Shown here: positions 27,989 through 36,531 of the stretch, in pieces | How positions within the stretch are numbered: position 1 is the first letter of the stretch | How the letters are laid out: each line of letters starts with the position of its first letter | NCBI RefSeq assembly: GCF_021117385.1 | Contig: NZ_CP088252.1 | Span: forward strand, 1,488,001 to 1,552,000 | Length of the DNA stretch: 64,000 nt | Direction of reading: 5' to 3' | DNA from: Frateuria soli | GTDB lineage: Bacteria > Pseudomonadota > Gammaproteobacteria > Xanthomonadales > Rhodanobacteraceae | Notes under the pieces: model-generated | Seen by the model: only the letters and a program-made list of their open reading frames with translations | Databases searched by the model: none | Told to the model about the DNA's origin: nothing | Made by a program: the position numbers and the translations under genes

Positions 27989-29114
27989 GATCTGCCTTGA
28001 TGCGGGCGTGGAGCGCGGGGACCGCGGCATCGAGCTCGCGGCGGGTGATGTCATTGAGGAAGACGCACTGGCCGATCCCGGCGGGCATCGGCACGCGCTG
28101 CTGGCCGTTGCGGTGCTCGATGCGGTCGAGCAGCGAGTGCCACATCGTGCCGCTGTCGAGCACGCGCAGATCGGGCGCGAGACCGAGCCGCCCGACCAGG
28201 GCGAACACGCGCGCCGCGTCGTCGCCGGCAAGGAGGCCGCGCTGGCGGGCGATCTGCACCGATACCAGGATGTCCAGCAGCACCGCCTCGCCGTGCAGCA
28301 GACGCTCACCGTGGCGGGTTTCCAGGCCGTAACTGAAGGTGTGGCCGAAATCGACCTTGCGCGCGAGCTCCTCCTCGAAGAGGTTCGGCGCCAGTTCCTC
28401 CAGCATGCCGCCGATGGCGCGGTCCAGGATCGCCTCTCCGGCCGGGTTGGCGAAGCACGCGGCGATGCTGGCGGCGCCGTCGGCCTCCAGTTGCGCGAAC
28501 AGCGCACGATCGCGGATGACCGCCAGCTTGACGATCTCGCATACGCCGTTGAGCAGGTGCCGGCGTGGCAGCGATGGCAGGAAGGCCGGGTCCAGCAGCA
28601 CCGCCTGCGGGGGCTCGAAGCTGCCCAGGCGGTTCTTGTTGCCGTTGAAGTTGACGCCGGCCTTGATGCCCAGCGCCGCGTCGATGTAGCCCATCAGCGT
28701 GGTGGGCACCTTGATGTGCGGCACGCCGCGCCGGTAACTGGACGCGACGAAGGCCACCACGTCGGTCAGCACGCCGCCGCCGATCGCGATGATGGGGTCG
28801 TCGCGCCGGTGGATGGGAAAGGTGTCCAGTTCGCACACGAGGTCCTGGCAGGCCTCGAGGGTCTTGCACTCCTCGCCGCCGGGATGCGTCACCAGGTGCA
28901 CCTCGACGCCATGCTGCCCGAACCAGTCGCGGATCGCCGCGCCGTGGTGGCGCATCACGTTGGCGTCGACCACCACGAAGCGACGCGCACCCTCGCGACG
29001 GCCGAAGGCGAGCAGCGCGTCATTGTGCGGCGCGAACAGCGCGGGCGTCTTGAGCACGTCGTAGGCGACCGGGCGTTGCGCGCGCACCTGCCAGCGCGTG
29101 GCGGGCGCGCTCAT
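27966..29114 (-). CDS. Sugar-phosphate cyclase (EEVS-like, dehydroquinate-synthase fold)
   Basis: This 382-residue protein has the NAD-dependent cyclase fold of AroB: GGGVLTDV (112-119), PTTL (137-140), DAALGIKAGVN (145-155) and KNRLGSF. IDA-x4-K-x-GVNFNGNKNRLG is much closer to 2-epi-5-epi-valiolone synthases, which cyclise sedoheptulose 7-phosphate, than to housekeeping AroB or EboD. It would make a C7 cyclitol for later steps. ATG at 29114 overlaps the luxS stop by four nt and the 3' end overlaps ubiG. A new product within the cyclase superfamily is quite possible. Substrate assignment is by motif only. Confidence 0.8.
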   Translation of the reverse strand: MSAPATRWQVRAQRPVAYDVLKTPALFAPHNDALLAFGRREGARRFVVVDANVMRHHGAAIRDWFGQHGVEVHLVTHPGGEECKTLEACQDLVCELDTFPIHRRDDPIIAIGGGVLTDVVAFVASSYRRGVPHIKVPTTLMGYIDAALGIKAGVNFNGNKNRLGSFEPPQAVLLDPAFLPSLPRRHLLNGVCEIVKLAVIRDRALFAQLEADGAASIAACFANPAGEAILDRAIGGMLEELAPNLFEEELARKVDFGHTFSYGLETRHGERLLHGEAVLLDILVSVQIARQRGLLAGDDAARVFALVGRLGLAPDLRVLDSGTMWHSLLDRIEHRNGQQRVPMPAGIGQCVFLNDITRRELDAAVPALHARIKADHELVLEC

Positions 29115-29593
29115 GCGGCCTCCAGCCAGCCGGCGCGGCGCGCCAGGATCTCGCGCGCCACCGCCTGCGCTGCCGCCAGGCCGTGGTTGCGGTAGTGGCC
29201 GCACTGGTCGATGCGTGCGTAGGGCACGGCGGTGGCATGCAGCATCGCCTCGAGGATGCGCGCGAGCGCCGCGCAGATCACCGGCGCCCTGCCCTCGTTG
29301 GCGAACACCAGGTAGAAGCCGGTCTGGCAGCCCATTACGCCGATCGAGACGAAGTCCTCCGGCAGTTCGCGCTGCAGGCCTTCCAGCAGGAAGTGCTCCA
29401 GCGAATGCAGTTCGGTGGTCGACAGGCACGCGCCGGCATTGGGCAGGCGCACGCGCAGGTCGACACAGTAGATGGCATCGCCGCCAGCCAATCTCCGCGC
29501 CGAGCGCAGCTTGACGCTGGGCGCCTTCAAACGACGGTGGTCCAGTTCGCCGGCCAGCGCCGCCGGCCAGCCGAGTGCTTCGACGTCGATCAT
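29111..29593 (-). CDS. luxS: S-ribosylhomocysteine lyase LuxS
   Basis: LuxS cleaves S-ribosylhomocysteine to homocysteine and DPD, the AI-2 precursor. All key residues are present in the 160-residue protein: the metal ligands His63, His67 (HSLEH) and Cys131 (QCGHYRNHG), the base Glu66, and the catalytic Cys89 in MGCQTGFY. ELDHRRLKAPSV opens the domain as in known LuxS. It overlaps both neighbours by four nt (ATGA junctions), so it is made with the isomerase and cyclase. It may recycle SAH from UbiG, work as an AI-2 synthase, or have been recruited for a related reaction in the pathway. Confidence 0.9.
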   Translation of the reverse strand: MIDVEALGWPAALAGELDHRRLKAPSVKLRSARRLAGGDAIYCVDLRVRLPNAGACLSTTELHSLEHFLLEGLQRELPEDFVSIGVMGCQTGFYLVFANEGRAPVICAALARILEAMLHATAVPYARIDQCGHYRNHGLAAAQAVAREILARRAGWLEAA

Positions 29594-30849
29594 GCGGCGA
29601 CCCGCGCCGCGGCCGCGAACGGCGCCAGGTGCCGGTAACTGCGGGCCAGCGCCCGCTCCCACGACTCCACGTGGTGGTACAGCTCGACCGAACCGTAGCC
29701 GGTGAAACCGTGCGCGGTCAGCGTCTTGAAGCTGGCGGCGAAATCCAGCGTGCCCTCGCCCGGGATCTCGTGGAAATGCGCGATGCCGGTGCGCGTGTTG
29801 GCGAGCATGCGATCCACCCGCGGCCGGCCCTTCGCGCCGCGCAGGTAGGCCACCACCGGCCAGGCGCGCTCGAGCACGTCGTAGCTCAGGCCCGGCACCG
29901 AGATCGCCCAGGTGAAGATCTCGTCGTCCAGCGGCGAGGACCCGGCATGGAGGCTGGCGTAGTCGACCGTGGCCAGCAGGCCGGTCACGCCGGCGCGCGC
30001 CAGCAGGGCGTCGATGTGCGCCTGCCGTGCGCGGCTCGGCGCCTCTTCGCGAAAGTGGATCGGATGCCGGCGGTCGACCAGCAGGTAGTCGGCGGTGTCG
30101 GGGAAGTGCACCAGCACGCTGGCGTCGTCGAGGTCGATGGCAAGCTCCTCGGCGTCCTGCACGATCCTCAGGTTGTAGCCGGCGCGCGCATCAGAGATGT
30201 GCAGGTAGCGCGCGTACGGCGCGACCTGGGCCAGCGCGGCGACGTAGTTGGACTCGGAACAGTAGGCGTGGCACAGGTCCACGTGCAGCTTGAACTTCGG
30301 CGAGCCGACCTGGCGCATCAGCGCCAGCCCCTGCGCCAGCGTTTCGACGTGCATGCCCGGCTCCGGCTCGATCAGCAGGGTGATGTCCTCGTCGTCGCGG
30401 ATCGCGCGCAGGCATTCGCGGATGGAGTCGGCCAGCAGCTCGCCCGGGTCGATCCGCGGATGGGCGACGTGCTCGTCGCGCACGAAGCCGCTGCCGAACG
30501 TGACCAGCGGCACGCCGAGCTGGCGCGCCACGTGGATGCCGCGCTTGACCAGGTCGATGCGGCGCTTGCGCGCCGCGCGCTCGATCGCCATCAGCGACGG
30601 TTCGTGCGGCCGCGACGGGGTGAAGAAATGCGAGGCGGTGGCGACGCAGGCCGGCTGCACGCGCAGGCCGTCGAGGTGGCGGCGCACCTGCTTGAGGTCC
30701 TCGTCGTCCAGGTTGAACGGGTTGAACTGGTCCCGGTGGAAGGCGATCTCCACGCCGTCGTAGCCGGCACGGTCCACCGCGTCGAGGGCGTCGAGGAAAC
30801 CGAGCCGGGTCAGGCCGAACGTGCTGTAGCTGAGCTGGATCGCGCCCAT
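29590..30849 (-). CDS. Xylose-isomerase-like TIM-barrel protein (sugar phosphate isomerase/epimerase family)
   Basis: This AP-endonuclease-2/IolE-IolI type barrel of 419 residues includes TFGLTRLGFLDALDAV and YDGVEIAFHRDQFNP at the start, LLIEPEPGMHV near the middle and LHVDLCHAYC, with the Glu/Asp/His residues usual for a divalent metal site. Such enzymes isomerise, epimerise or dehydrate sugars and cyclitols. I start at the ATG at 30849, after which the barrel begins at once. It is the first gene of a five-gene operon whose junctions all overlap or nearly touch. It would act next to the cyclase, either preparing its sugar substrate or processing its product. Confidence 0.78.
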   Translation of the reverse strand: MGAIQLSYSTFGLTRLGFLDALDAVDRAGYDGVEIAFHRDQFNPFNLDDEDLKQVRRHLDGLRVQPACVATASHFFTPSRPHEPSLMAIERAARKRRIDLVKRGIHVARQLGVPLVTFGSGFVRDEHVAHPRIDPGELLADSIRECLRAIRDDEDITLLIEPEPGMHVETLAQGLALMRQVGSPKFKLHVDLCHAYCSESNYVAALAQVAPYARYLHISDARAGYNLRIVQDAEELAIDLDDASVLVHFPDTADYLLVDRRHPIHFREEAPSRARQAHIDALLARAGVTGLLATVDYASLHAGSSPLDDEIFTWAISVPGLSYDVLERAWPVVAYLRGAKGRPRVDRMLANTRTGIAHFHEIPGEGTLDFAASFKTLTAHGFTGYGSVELYHHVESWERALARSYRHLAPFAAAARVAA

Positions 30850-30948
30850 GAGTGGTTCCGCGGAAAACGTGGCATCGGTGAGGTGACCGCGGTCGCTGCC
30901 GCGCCCGCTTCCAGGGCCGGCATGCTGGGCCAGGCGACGGCCGGAGCG

Positions 30949-30962
30949 GTTGACGCAAGTCA
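30949..30962 (-). promoter_or_regulatory. FNR/DNR-type box upstream of the biosynthetic operon
   Basis: TTGAC-GCAA-GTCAT, one mismatch in the last base, centred 106.5 nt before the TIM-barrel gene. Confidence 0.6.
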
Positions 30963-31138
30963 TCCCGCAGGCGCCTGGCTGGCCATGCGGCTGTCCGATC
31001 CCGGTACGGCCCTGCCCGGCAGCGCCCCGGCTACGCCTGCGAAATGGCGTCGTTGCGCGCGTTGCCGGCAACCTCTGGTCCTTTGCGCCGGCCGCTTGGA
31101 AAGCGCAGGCACCACTGCGGTCAAAACAGCGCACGCGG

Positions 31139-31152
31139 CTGACCCAGGTCAA
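31139..31152 (-). promoter_or_regulatory. FNR/DNR-type box, distal
   Basis: CTGAC-CCAG-GTCAA, 190 nt further upstream in the same gap. No gene begins at the usual distance on either strand, so its target is unclear. Confidence 0.45.
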
Positions 31153-31383
31153 GCCACCGCGTGGAGCGCAGGCTGCGGATGCGCCGTGGGCGCAACCGTC
31201 GGGGTGGATCGTCGTGCGCGCAGTGCGGATCGAGGGCGGGGAAACGTTGACGCGTAGGCCACCCTCGATGCGAGCTTCCTCGCCGCCGCCCCGGTACGGG
31301 GACCCGCGGCCCCCGCGAGCCGCCCGGCGCAAGGGCCGCCCCGCCCCGTGCGATGGGCACGACTGCCCGGCCTTCGCTGACCG

Positions 31384-31704
31384 TCAGCCTGCCGGCGGGC
31401 TCTCTTGCGGACGATGCGCAGGCGCCCCGGCCAACACGGCAAGCGCCTCGCGTACCTGCGCCTGCAGCGCATGCCATGAGGCTTCCCATTGCCCCTCGCG
31501 CGGCCTGGCCAGGCCGAAGCGCCCCAGCATGGCGCGGGCGCAATCGAGCTGCGCCTGCAGCGCCGCGTGCCCGGCCAGCACGCGCTCGTGTTCGTCCTTG
31601 CCCACCATGAACACCTTGCGGTCCTTGCACACGCCGATGCAGGGCTGCGGTGCCTCGATCCGGCCGCAGCCGATGCATTGCCAGACCTGGGTGTAGTCGG
31701 TCAT
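31384..31704 (-). CDS. Small cysteine-rich protein, possible zinc ribbon
   Basis: I do not recognise the family. The 106-residue protein opens with two cysteine pairs (WQCIGCGRIEAPQPCIGVC, residues about 7-26), which suggests a bound zinc or an Fe-S centre. A helical second half with LDCARAMLGRFGL follows. An AAAGGTGAG ribosome binding site precedes the ATG at 31704, and an FNR-type box lies 63.5 nt upstream, so it is probably expressed under low oxygen or NO. It stands alone between the biosynthetic operon and the DnrO-like gene. A redox-sensing or accessory role for NO respiration is only a guess. Confidence 0.7.
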   Translation of the reverse strand: MTDYTQVWQCIGCGRIEAPQPCIGVCKDRKVFMVGKDEHERVLAGHAALQAQLDCARAMLGRFGLARPREGQWEASWHALQAQVREALAVLAGAPAHRPQESPPAG

Positions 31705-31760
31705 CGCACTTCTCACCTTTCGATTGCCGGTGCGATGCTTGCGCGGGAGGGGCGGGCCGG

Positions 31761-31774
31761 TGCTGATGCAGGTC
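31761..31774 (-). promoter_or_regulatory. FNR/DNR-type box of the cysteine-rich protein gene
   Basis: CTGAT-GCAG-GTCAG, imperfect at both ends but at the typical distance (63.5 nt) from the start codon. Confidence 0.55.
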
Positions 31775-31947
31775 AGGCCCGCCTGCGGCGCTGCGATCGT
31801 CCCGGCCTCGCGTCGATCCGGGAGCCTGCTGCGACCGGAATCGCGAAGCCCCTTGCAGGGGTGCGATGTGCGGGCGCAAGCGGCGAGGTCGCGCACAGGG
31901 CGCGAGACGACCACGCAGTGGCGTGGGGCCAGCGTCCGCACCTGCCC

Positions 31948-32427
31948 TCAGTGCGCGTGGCCGGTGGCCGTCGCCCAACCCGGATCGTTGAAGTAGCGCG
32001 GATAATCGGCCACCGCGTCGCGCATGGCCTGCACCTGCGCCATGTCCGTCGGATCAGCCTTGAGCTTCTGCGCGGCCCCCAGCAGCGGCACCAGCATGCC
32101 GTGCAGCGCGGCATCCTGCTCGGGCTCGAGCTTGCACTTGGCAAAGATGTCGGCCGCCGCCTGCTCGATCAGGCCCACGCGATCGAGCGCCATGGTCGCG
32201 TCCATGTGGCCCATCTCGTAATGGCGCAACTCCCCGAGCGCGGTGTGGATGCGCCCCATGCCATCGCGCAGGTTGGCGTCGGCCGCCCAGCGCTGTGCCG
32301 GTGCCGGCACCGGCGTGGTGACGTGCGCATGCGCGCCGTGATCATGCTGCGCGCTTGCGATGCCGGGCGCCACCGCAAGCGCGGCGAGCACGGCAAGCGG
32401 GACTAGAGAGAATTTCATCGCGGACAT
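31948..32427 (-). CDS. Periplasmic His-rich small protein (DnrO-like)
   Basis: This 159-residue protein has a signal peptide (residues 4-26, ending GIASA) and a mature start rich in His (QHDHGAHAH), which suggests metal binding. A helical body follows, with MGRIHTALGELRHYEMGHMDATMA and a single Cys in AKCKLEPEQ, and it ends in GHAH. The His/Met pattern could bind copper for NirK. Proteins of this type are sometimes labelled DnrO in related genomes; I cannot confirm that match here. A GGAG site lies seven nt before the ATG. A weak FNR-type box lies 75.5 nt upstream. Confidence 0.7.
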   Translation of the reverse strand: MSAMKFSLVPLAVLAALAVAPGIASAQHDHGAHAHVTTPVPAPAQRWAADANLRDGMGRIHTALGELRHYEMGHMDATMALDRVGLIEQAAADIFAKCKLEPEQDAALHGMLVPLLGAAQKLKADPTDMAQVQAMRDAVADYPRYFNDPGWATATGHAH

Positions 32428-32495
32428 GCGGATACTCCGTCGGGCGGCAAAGGCCGCGCCTGCAAGTGATGGTAGTGGCCCGCTGGCACCCGCTC

Positions 32496-32509
32496 TTGAC
32501 CCGCGACAA
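32496..32509 (-). promoter_or_regulatory. Weak FNR-type box upstream of the DnrO-like gene
   Basis: TTGAC-CCGC-GACAA: the left half is perfect and the right half has one mismatch. Centred 75.5 nt before the start codon. Confidence 0.4.
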
Positions 32510-32586
32510 TCGGGCGTTCCGCAACCGAAGCGCGCGGCAGCGTGCGCGAGATGGGCGCCTGCCGGTCATCCCGTACCGACGTCGGC

Positions 32587-33249
32587 CTAATGGGCATATC
32601 GCAGCACCGTCAGGAAATGGCAGCCGGTACCGGTGAGCACGAACAGGTGCCAGGCGAAGTGGCTGTAGCGCAGCTTGTCGTGCAGCAGGTAGAACACCAC
32701 GCCCACGGTGTAGGCCACGCCGCCGGCGAGCAGCCAGGCCAGGCCGCCGGGAGCCATGTGCTGCCAGAGCGGGCGGATCGCGACCAGCGCGAGCCAGCCC
32801 ATGGCCACATACAGCCCCGTGGACAGGCGATGGAAGCGTGCGCCGACCAGCGTCTTGAAGATCACGCCGGCCACCGCGAGGGTCCAGATCACGCCGAGCA
32901 ACGCCCAGCCGCCGCTGCCGCGCAGCACGCCCAGCGCGATCGGTGTGTAGGTGCCGGCGATCAGCAGGTAGATGGCCGCGTGGTCGAACCGTCGCAGCAG
33001 GGACTTGGCGCGCGCGTGCGGGATGGCGTGGTACAGGGTCGACGCCAGGTAAAGCAGGATCGCGCTGCCGCCGAACACCGCCGCACCGAGCACCGGCAGC
33101 GGGCCGCCATGCTGCAGCGCCTCCTGTACCAGCAGCGGCAGGCCCGCGATCGCCAGCAGCAATCCCAGGCCGTGGCTGATGCTGTTGGCGATCTCCTCGC
33201 CGGTGGTGGAGGCCCGCGCGAGCTTGCGGATGCGCCGCGGCAGGTTCAT
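32587..33249 (-). CDS. Hemolysin III family (PAQR-type) membrane protein
   Basis: The 220-residue protein has seven predicted helices and the family signature: an early Glu/Ser/His segment ([15 protein letters not shown]), then [25 protein letters not shown], and [16 protein letters not shown]. These conserved His, Asp and Ser residues bind zinc in PAQR proteins, which act as lipid amidases or membrane-fluidity sensors. The ATG overlaps the fabB stop (ATGA), so it is co-translated with fabA-fabB. A role in adjusting membrane lipids under anoxia fits better than true hemolysis. Confidence 0.88.
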   Translation of the reverse strand: MNLPRRIRKLARASTTGEEIANSISHGLGLLLAIAGLPLLVQEALQHGGPLPVLGAAVFGGSAILLYLASTLYHAIPHARAKSLLRRFDHAAIYLLIAGTYTPIALGVLRGSGGWALLGVIWTLAVAGVIFKTLVGARFHRLSTGLYVAMGWLALVAIRPLWQHMAPGGLAWLLAGGVAYTVGVVFYLLHDKLRYSHFAWHLFVLTGTGCHFLTVLRYAH

Positions 33250-34454
33250 ACCCGGGCGAACACCAGGCTGGCGTTCGTACCGCCGAAGCCGAAGCTGTTC
33301 GACATCACCGTGGACAGCCGCGCCGGCCGGCTGTCGCGCAGGATCGGGAAGCCTTCGGCGCGCTCGTCGAGCGTGTCGACGTTGGCGGAACCGGCGACGA
33401 AGCCGCCGCGCATCATCAGCAGGCTGTAGATTGCCTCGTGCACGCTGGCGGCGCCGAGCGAATGGCCGGTCAACGCCTTGGTCGAGGACAGCGGCGGCAT
33501 CGCGTCGCCGAACACTTCGCGCACCGCGTTGAGTTCGACGATGTCGCCCAGCGGCGTGGCGGTGCCGTGCGTATTGAGGTAATCGACCGGGCACCGGACG
33601 TTCGCCAGCGCCATCTGCATGCAGCGCACCGCGCCCTCCCCGCTCGGCGCGACCATGTCGGCGCCGTCGGAGGTGACGCCGTAGCCGACCAGCTCGGCGT
33701 GGATGTGCGCACCGCGCGCCCTGGCGTGCTCGTACTCCTCCAGCACCAGCATGCCGCCCCCGCCGGCGATGACGAAACCGTCGCGGCCGGCGTCGTACGG
33801 ACGCGACGCCGCAGTGGGCGTGTCGTTGTGGCCACTGGCGAGCGCGCCCATCGCGTCGAACTGCGCGGTCATGCCCCAGTGCTCCTCTTCGCCGCCGCCG
33901 GCGAACACCACGTCCTGCGCACCGTGGCGGATCAGGTCGGCAGCCGCGCCGATGCAATGCGCCGAGGTGGCGCAGGCGGCGGCGATGGAGTAGCTCAGGC
34001 CCAGGATGCCGAAGGTGGTGGCGAGCGTCGCCGAAACGGTGGAGCACATCGTGCGCGGCACCATGTAGGGACCGACGCGCCGCACGCCCTTCTCGCGCAG
34101 CAGGTCCGCCGTCTCGATCTGCCAGTGTGCCGAGCCGCCGCCCGAACCGGCCACCACGCCGGTGCGCGGGTGGCTGACCTGCTCCTGCGTCAACCCGGCA
34201 TCGGCGATGGCCGAACGCATCGACACGTAGGCGTAGGCGGCCGCATCGCCCATGAAGCGGCGCAGCTTGCGATCGATCGCCGCTTCCAGGTCGATGTGCG
34301 GCACGCCGGCGACCTGGCTGCGCAGGCCGCGGGTGGCGTACTCCGGCATCGCGCGGATGCCGCTCTTCATGTCGCGCAGTGCACGCGCGACCGTATCGGC
34401 GACATTGCCGAGGCAGGAGACGATACCCATTCCGGTGACCACGACCCTGCGCAT
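33246..34454 (-). CDS. fabB: 3-oxoacyl-ACP synthase I (FabB)
   Basis: This thiolase-fold condensing enzyme of 402 residues shows the nucleophile Cys in RTMCSTVSA, the His in HGTATPLGD, Lys in SSTKALTGH and the second His in [11 protein letters not shown]. It elongates acyl chains and, after FabA, allows unsaturated fatty acids to be made without oxygen. The ATG shares one base with the fabA stop (TGATG). The operon fabA-fabB-hemolysin III is preceded by an FNR-type box, so this looks like an anaerobically induced copy. The same pair without that control is usual elsewhere. Confidence 0.93.
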   Translation of the reverse strand: MRRVVVTGMGIVSCLGNVADTVARALRDMKSGIRAMPEYATRGLRSQVAGVPHIDLEAAIDRKLRRFMGDAAAYAYVSMRSAIADAGLTQEQVSHPRTGVVAGSGGGSAHWQIETADLLREKGVRRVGPYMVPRTMCSTVSATLATTFGILGLSYSIAAACATSAHCIGAAADLIRHGAQDVVFAGGGEEEHWGMTAQFDAMGALASGHNDTPTAASRPYDAGRDGFVIAGGGGMLVLEEYEHARARGAHIHAELVGYGVTSDGADMVAPSGEGAVRCMQMALANVRCPVDYLNTHGTATPLGDIVELNAVREVFGDAMPPLSSTKALTGHSLGAASVHEAIYSLLMMRGGFVAGSANVDTLDERAEGFPILRDSRPARLSTVMSNSFGFGGTNASLVFARV

Positions 34455-34969
34455 CAGAAGGTCTCCGTCGACTGGAACAGGCCCACCCGCATGTCGGTGG
34501 CCACGTAGATCAGGCGGTCGTCCACGTACGTCTTGCCGTCGGCCACCACCAGATTGAGCCGGCCGCGCATCACGCGACGGACGTCGATCTCGTAGCGCAC
34601 CAGCTTCGCGCTCGGCAGTACCTGCCCGGTGAACTTCACCTGGCCCACGCCCAGCGCGCGCCCGCGGCCAGGCTCGCCCAGCCACGGCAGGAAGAAGCCG
34701 GACAGCTGCCACATCGCGTCGAGCCCGAGACAGCCGGGCATGACCGGGTCGCCGGCGAAGTGGCAGCCGAAGAACCAGAGGTCCGGATGGATATCCAGCT
34801 CCGCGCGCAGCACGCCCTTGCCGTACGCGCCGCCGTGGTCGTCGACGTGCGTGATGCGGTCGAACATGAGCATCGGCGGTGACGGAAGGCGGGCGTTACC
34901 GGCGCCGAACAGTTCGCCGCGGGCGCAGGCAAGCAGCTGTTCGCGGTCGAACGAGGAAGCACGTGTCAT
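34454..34969 (-). CDS. fabA: 3-hydroxydecanoyl-ACP dehydratase/isomerase (FabA)
   Basis: The 171-residue hot-dog-fold enzyme is almost diagnostic: [17 protein letters not shown] with the active-site His and [13 protein letters not shown] with the Asp. It dehydrates 3-hydroxydecanoyl-ACP and isomerises trans-2 to cis-3-decenoyl-ACP, the oxygen-independent entry to unsaturated fatty acids. It is the first gene of the unit; an FNR-type box is centred 62.5 nt before the ATG at 34969. The box overlaps the stop codon of nadB, so fabA can be switched apart from the upstream ubiT-nadA-nadB genes. Confidence 0.95.
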   Translation of the reverse strand: MTRASSFDREQLLACARGELFGAGNARLPSPPMLMFDRITHVDDHGGAYGKGVLRAELDIHPDLWFFGCHFAGDPVMPGCLGLDAMWQLSGFFLPWLGEPGRGRALGVGQVKFTGQVLPSAKLVRYEIDVRRVMRGRLNLVVADGKTYVDDRLIYVATDMRVGLFQSTETF

Positions 34970-35024
34970 GGGGAGATCTTCAGTGGAGGTGCGGGCAGTC
35001 TGGTCAGCGGCCCGCGGGGCGGCC

Positions 35025-35038
35025 TTGATTCGGGTCAA
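35025..35038 (-). promoter_or_regulatory. FNR/DNR-type box of fabA-fabB
   Basis: TTGAT-TCGG-GTCAA, centred 62.5 nt before fabA and overlapping the nadB stop codon. Confidence 0.75.
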
Positions 35039-36531
35039 GGAGGCATGGGGTGTGCGGATTGGTCGCATGCCGCCTGCGGTCGCAGCTCTTCCGGCCGCTG
35101 CGCTGCCCGGGCGTCGCGCCGCCAATGCGAGCCGAGGCTTCCCGCGCGACGCAAGGCCGCCAGCAGCAGCGTCTCGGCCAGTCGCGCCTGCCAGCCATGC
35201 CACGCCCCGCACTGGCGCAACGCCTCGCGCAGGGTGGCTGCATCGCGTTGCGGACCGGCGGCCGTCCACATGAGCTGGCGCAGGGCCGTCAGCGCGTGGT
35301 GATCCAGCCCCGGCCCGCGTTCGATCCAGCGCGTCGCGCCCTGCCCGCGCGCGGCCCATGGCAGCGTCGCCAGGCGCGTGCCCAGCCGCCGCCCGCAGGC
35401 GACGCCTTCGAGCAGCGAGTTGCTGGCAAGCCGGTTGCCGCCGTGCACGCCGTTGCAGGCCACCTCGCCGACCGCGTGCAGGCCCGGCACGCCGGTGTCG
35501 CCGTCGAGGTCGACGGCCAGGCCACCCATGTGGAAGTGGACGGCGGGCGTCACCGGGATCGGTACGGTGCGGGGGTCGATGCCGTGCTCCCGGCAGGCCG
35601 CGAGCACGGTGGGAAAGTGGTGCGGCCAGTCGGCGACGGCGGTGGCGTCGAGCCAGGCGCCGCCCTGCTGGCAGGCCTCCCACACGCGCCGGGCGACCAC
35701 GTCCCGCGGCGCGAGATCGCCGAGCGGATGCACGCCTTCCATCAGCGGTCGGCCGCGCGCGTCGCGCAGGCTTGCACCGGCGCCGCGCAGCGCTTCGGTG
35801 ACCAGCGGCAGGCCCTGCCGGCGCGGCAGGTCGAGCGCGGTCGGGTGGAACTGCACGAACTCCAGGTCGCGCGCCGCGGCACCGGCGACCAGGCCGAGGG
35901 CGAGGCCCGCACCGTCGGCCCCGGGCGGGTTGCTGGTGCGCGCGAACAGGTTGCCGATGCCGCCGGTGGCCAGCACCACGTGGGCGGCGTCGTGGATCTC
36001 CTCGCGACCGCGTTCGTCGCGCGTGCGCACGCCCGCCACGCGGTCGTCCCGCCACAGCAGCGCCTCGACGTCGACGCCGCCGCGCCACTGGATGTGCGCC
36101 GCGCGCTGTGCCTGCGCGCGCAAGGCCTGCACCAGTGCCGCGCCCGTGGCGTCGCCGCCGGCATGCACGATGCGCGGCACACCGTGGCCGCCTTCGCGGC
36201 CGAGCCGCAGGGCGCCGTCCTCGTCGCGATCGAATGCGACCCCCTGCGCGGCAAGCCAGGCGACGGTCTGCGGCGCGGCCGAGGTGAGCCAGCGCACGGC
36301 GGCCGCATCGTTGTGGTGGGCGCCGGCGACCAGCGTGTCGTGCGCATGCGCCCCGGCGCTGTCGGCGGCACCCATGGCCGCGGCGATGCCGCCCTGGGCC
36401 AGCGCGCTGGCGCTGCCCACGCCATCGTGCGCGCGGCACAGCAGGCGCACCGGCCGCGGCGCGGCGGCGAGTGCGGTCGCCAGGCCGGCGACACCCGTAC
36501 CGACGATCAGCACCGGCGCATCGGCGCGCAT
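35035..36531 (-). CDS. nadB: L-aspartate oxidase (NadB)
   Basis: This FAD enzyme of 498 residues oxidises aspartate to iminoaspartate using O2 or fumarate. It has the dinucleotide motif ([13 protein letters not shown]), the conserved S-A-L-A-Q-G-G-I-A stretch, the catalytic Arg/His region FVQFHPTAL, and [10 protein letters not shown] with [19 protein letters not shown] near residue 375. The ATG shares one base with the nadA stop, so NadA and NadB are made together. In the ubiT-nadA-nadB unit fumarate would be the acceptor under anoxia. It is about 30 residues shorter than E. coli NadB at the C-terminus. Confidence 0.93.
   Translation of the reverse strand: MRADAPVLIVGTGVAGLATALAAAPRPVRLLCRAHDGVGSASALAQGGIAAAMGAADSAGAHAHDTLVAGAHHNDAAAVRWLTSAAPQTVAWLAAQGVAFDRDEDGALRLGREGGHGVPRIVHAGGDATGAALVQALRAQAQRAAHIQWRGGVDVEALLWRDDRVAGVRTRDERGREEIHDAAHVVLATGGIGNLFARTSNPPGADGAGLALGLVAGAAARDLEFVQFHPTALDLPRRQGLPLVTEALRGAGASLRDARGRPLMEGVHPLGDLAPRDVVARRVWEACQQGGAWLDATAVADWPHHFPTVLAACREHGIDPRTVPIPVTPAVHFHMGGLAVDLDGDTGVPGLHAVGEVACNGVHGGNRLASNSLLEGVACGRRLGTRLATLPWAARGQGATRWIERGPGLDHHALTALRQLMWTAAGPQRDAATLREALRQCGAWHGWQARLAETLLLAALRRAGSLGSHWRRDARAAQRPEELRPQAACDQSAHPMPP

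Larger units (their letters stand above)
30850..31383 (-). promoter_or_regulatory. Upstream region of the five-gene biosynthetic operon
   Basis: This 534-nt gap has no credible gene. It contains two FNR-type boxes (30949 and 31139). The nearer one is centred 106.5 nt before the isomerase ATG and is the better promoter candidate. Confidence 0.5.

Noticed and set aside
27966-29114. EboD identity for the cyclase, and therefore an Ebo cluster (with EboC and EboE neighbours)
   Set aside because: As I recall EboD, its motif has an Asn-Asp-Ser-Gly-Val-Gly-Val-Lys core; here it reads Ile-Asp-Ala...Gly-Ile-Lys-Ala-Gly-Val-Asn, nearer to EEVS. The TIM-barrel start also lacks EboE features, and EboA, EboB and EboF are absent.
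27966-29114. Housekeeping 3-dehydroquinate synthase (AroB)
   Set aside because: The fold matches but the KAGVNFNGNKNRLG stretch and the operon context fit sugar-phosphate cyclases better.
32496-32509. Full-strength FNR-type box at the DnrO-like gene
   Set aside because: The right half is GACAA, not GTCAA, so it is kept only as a weak candidate.
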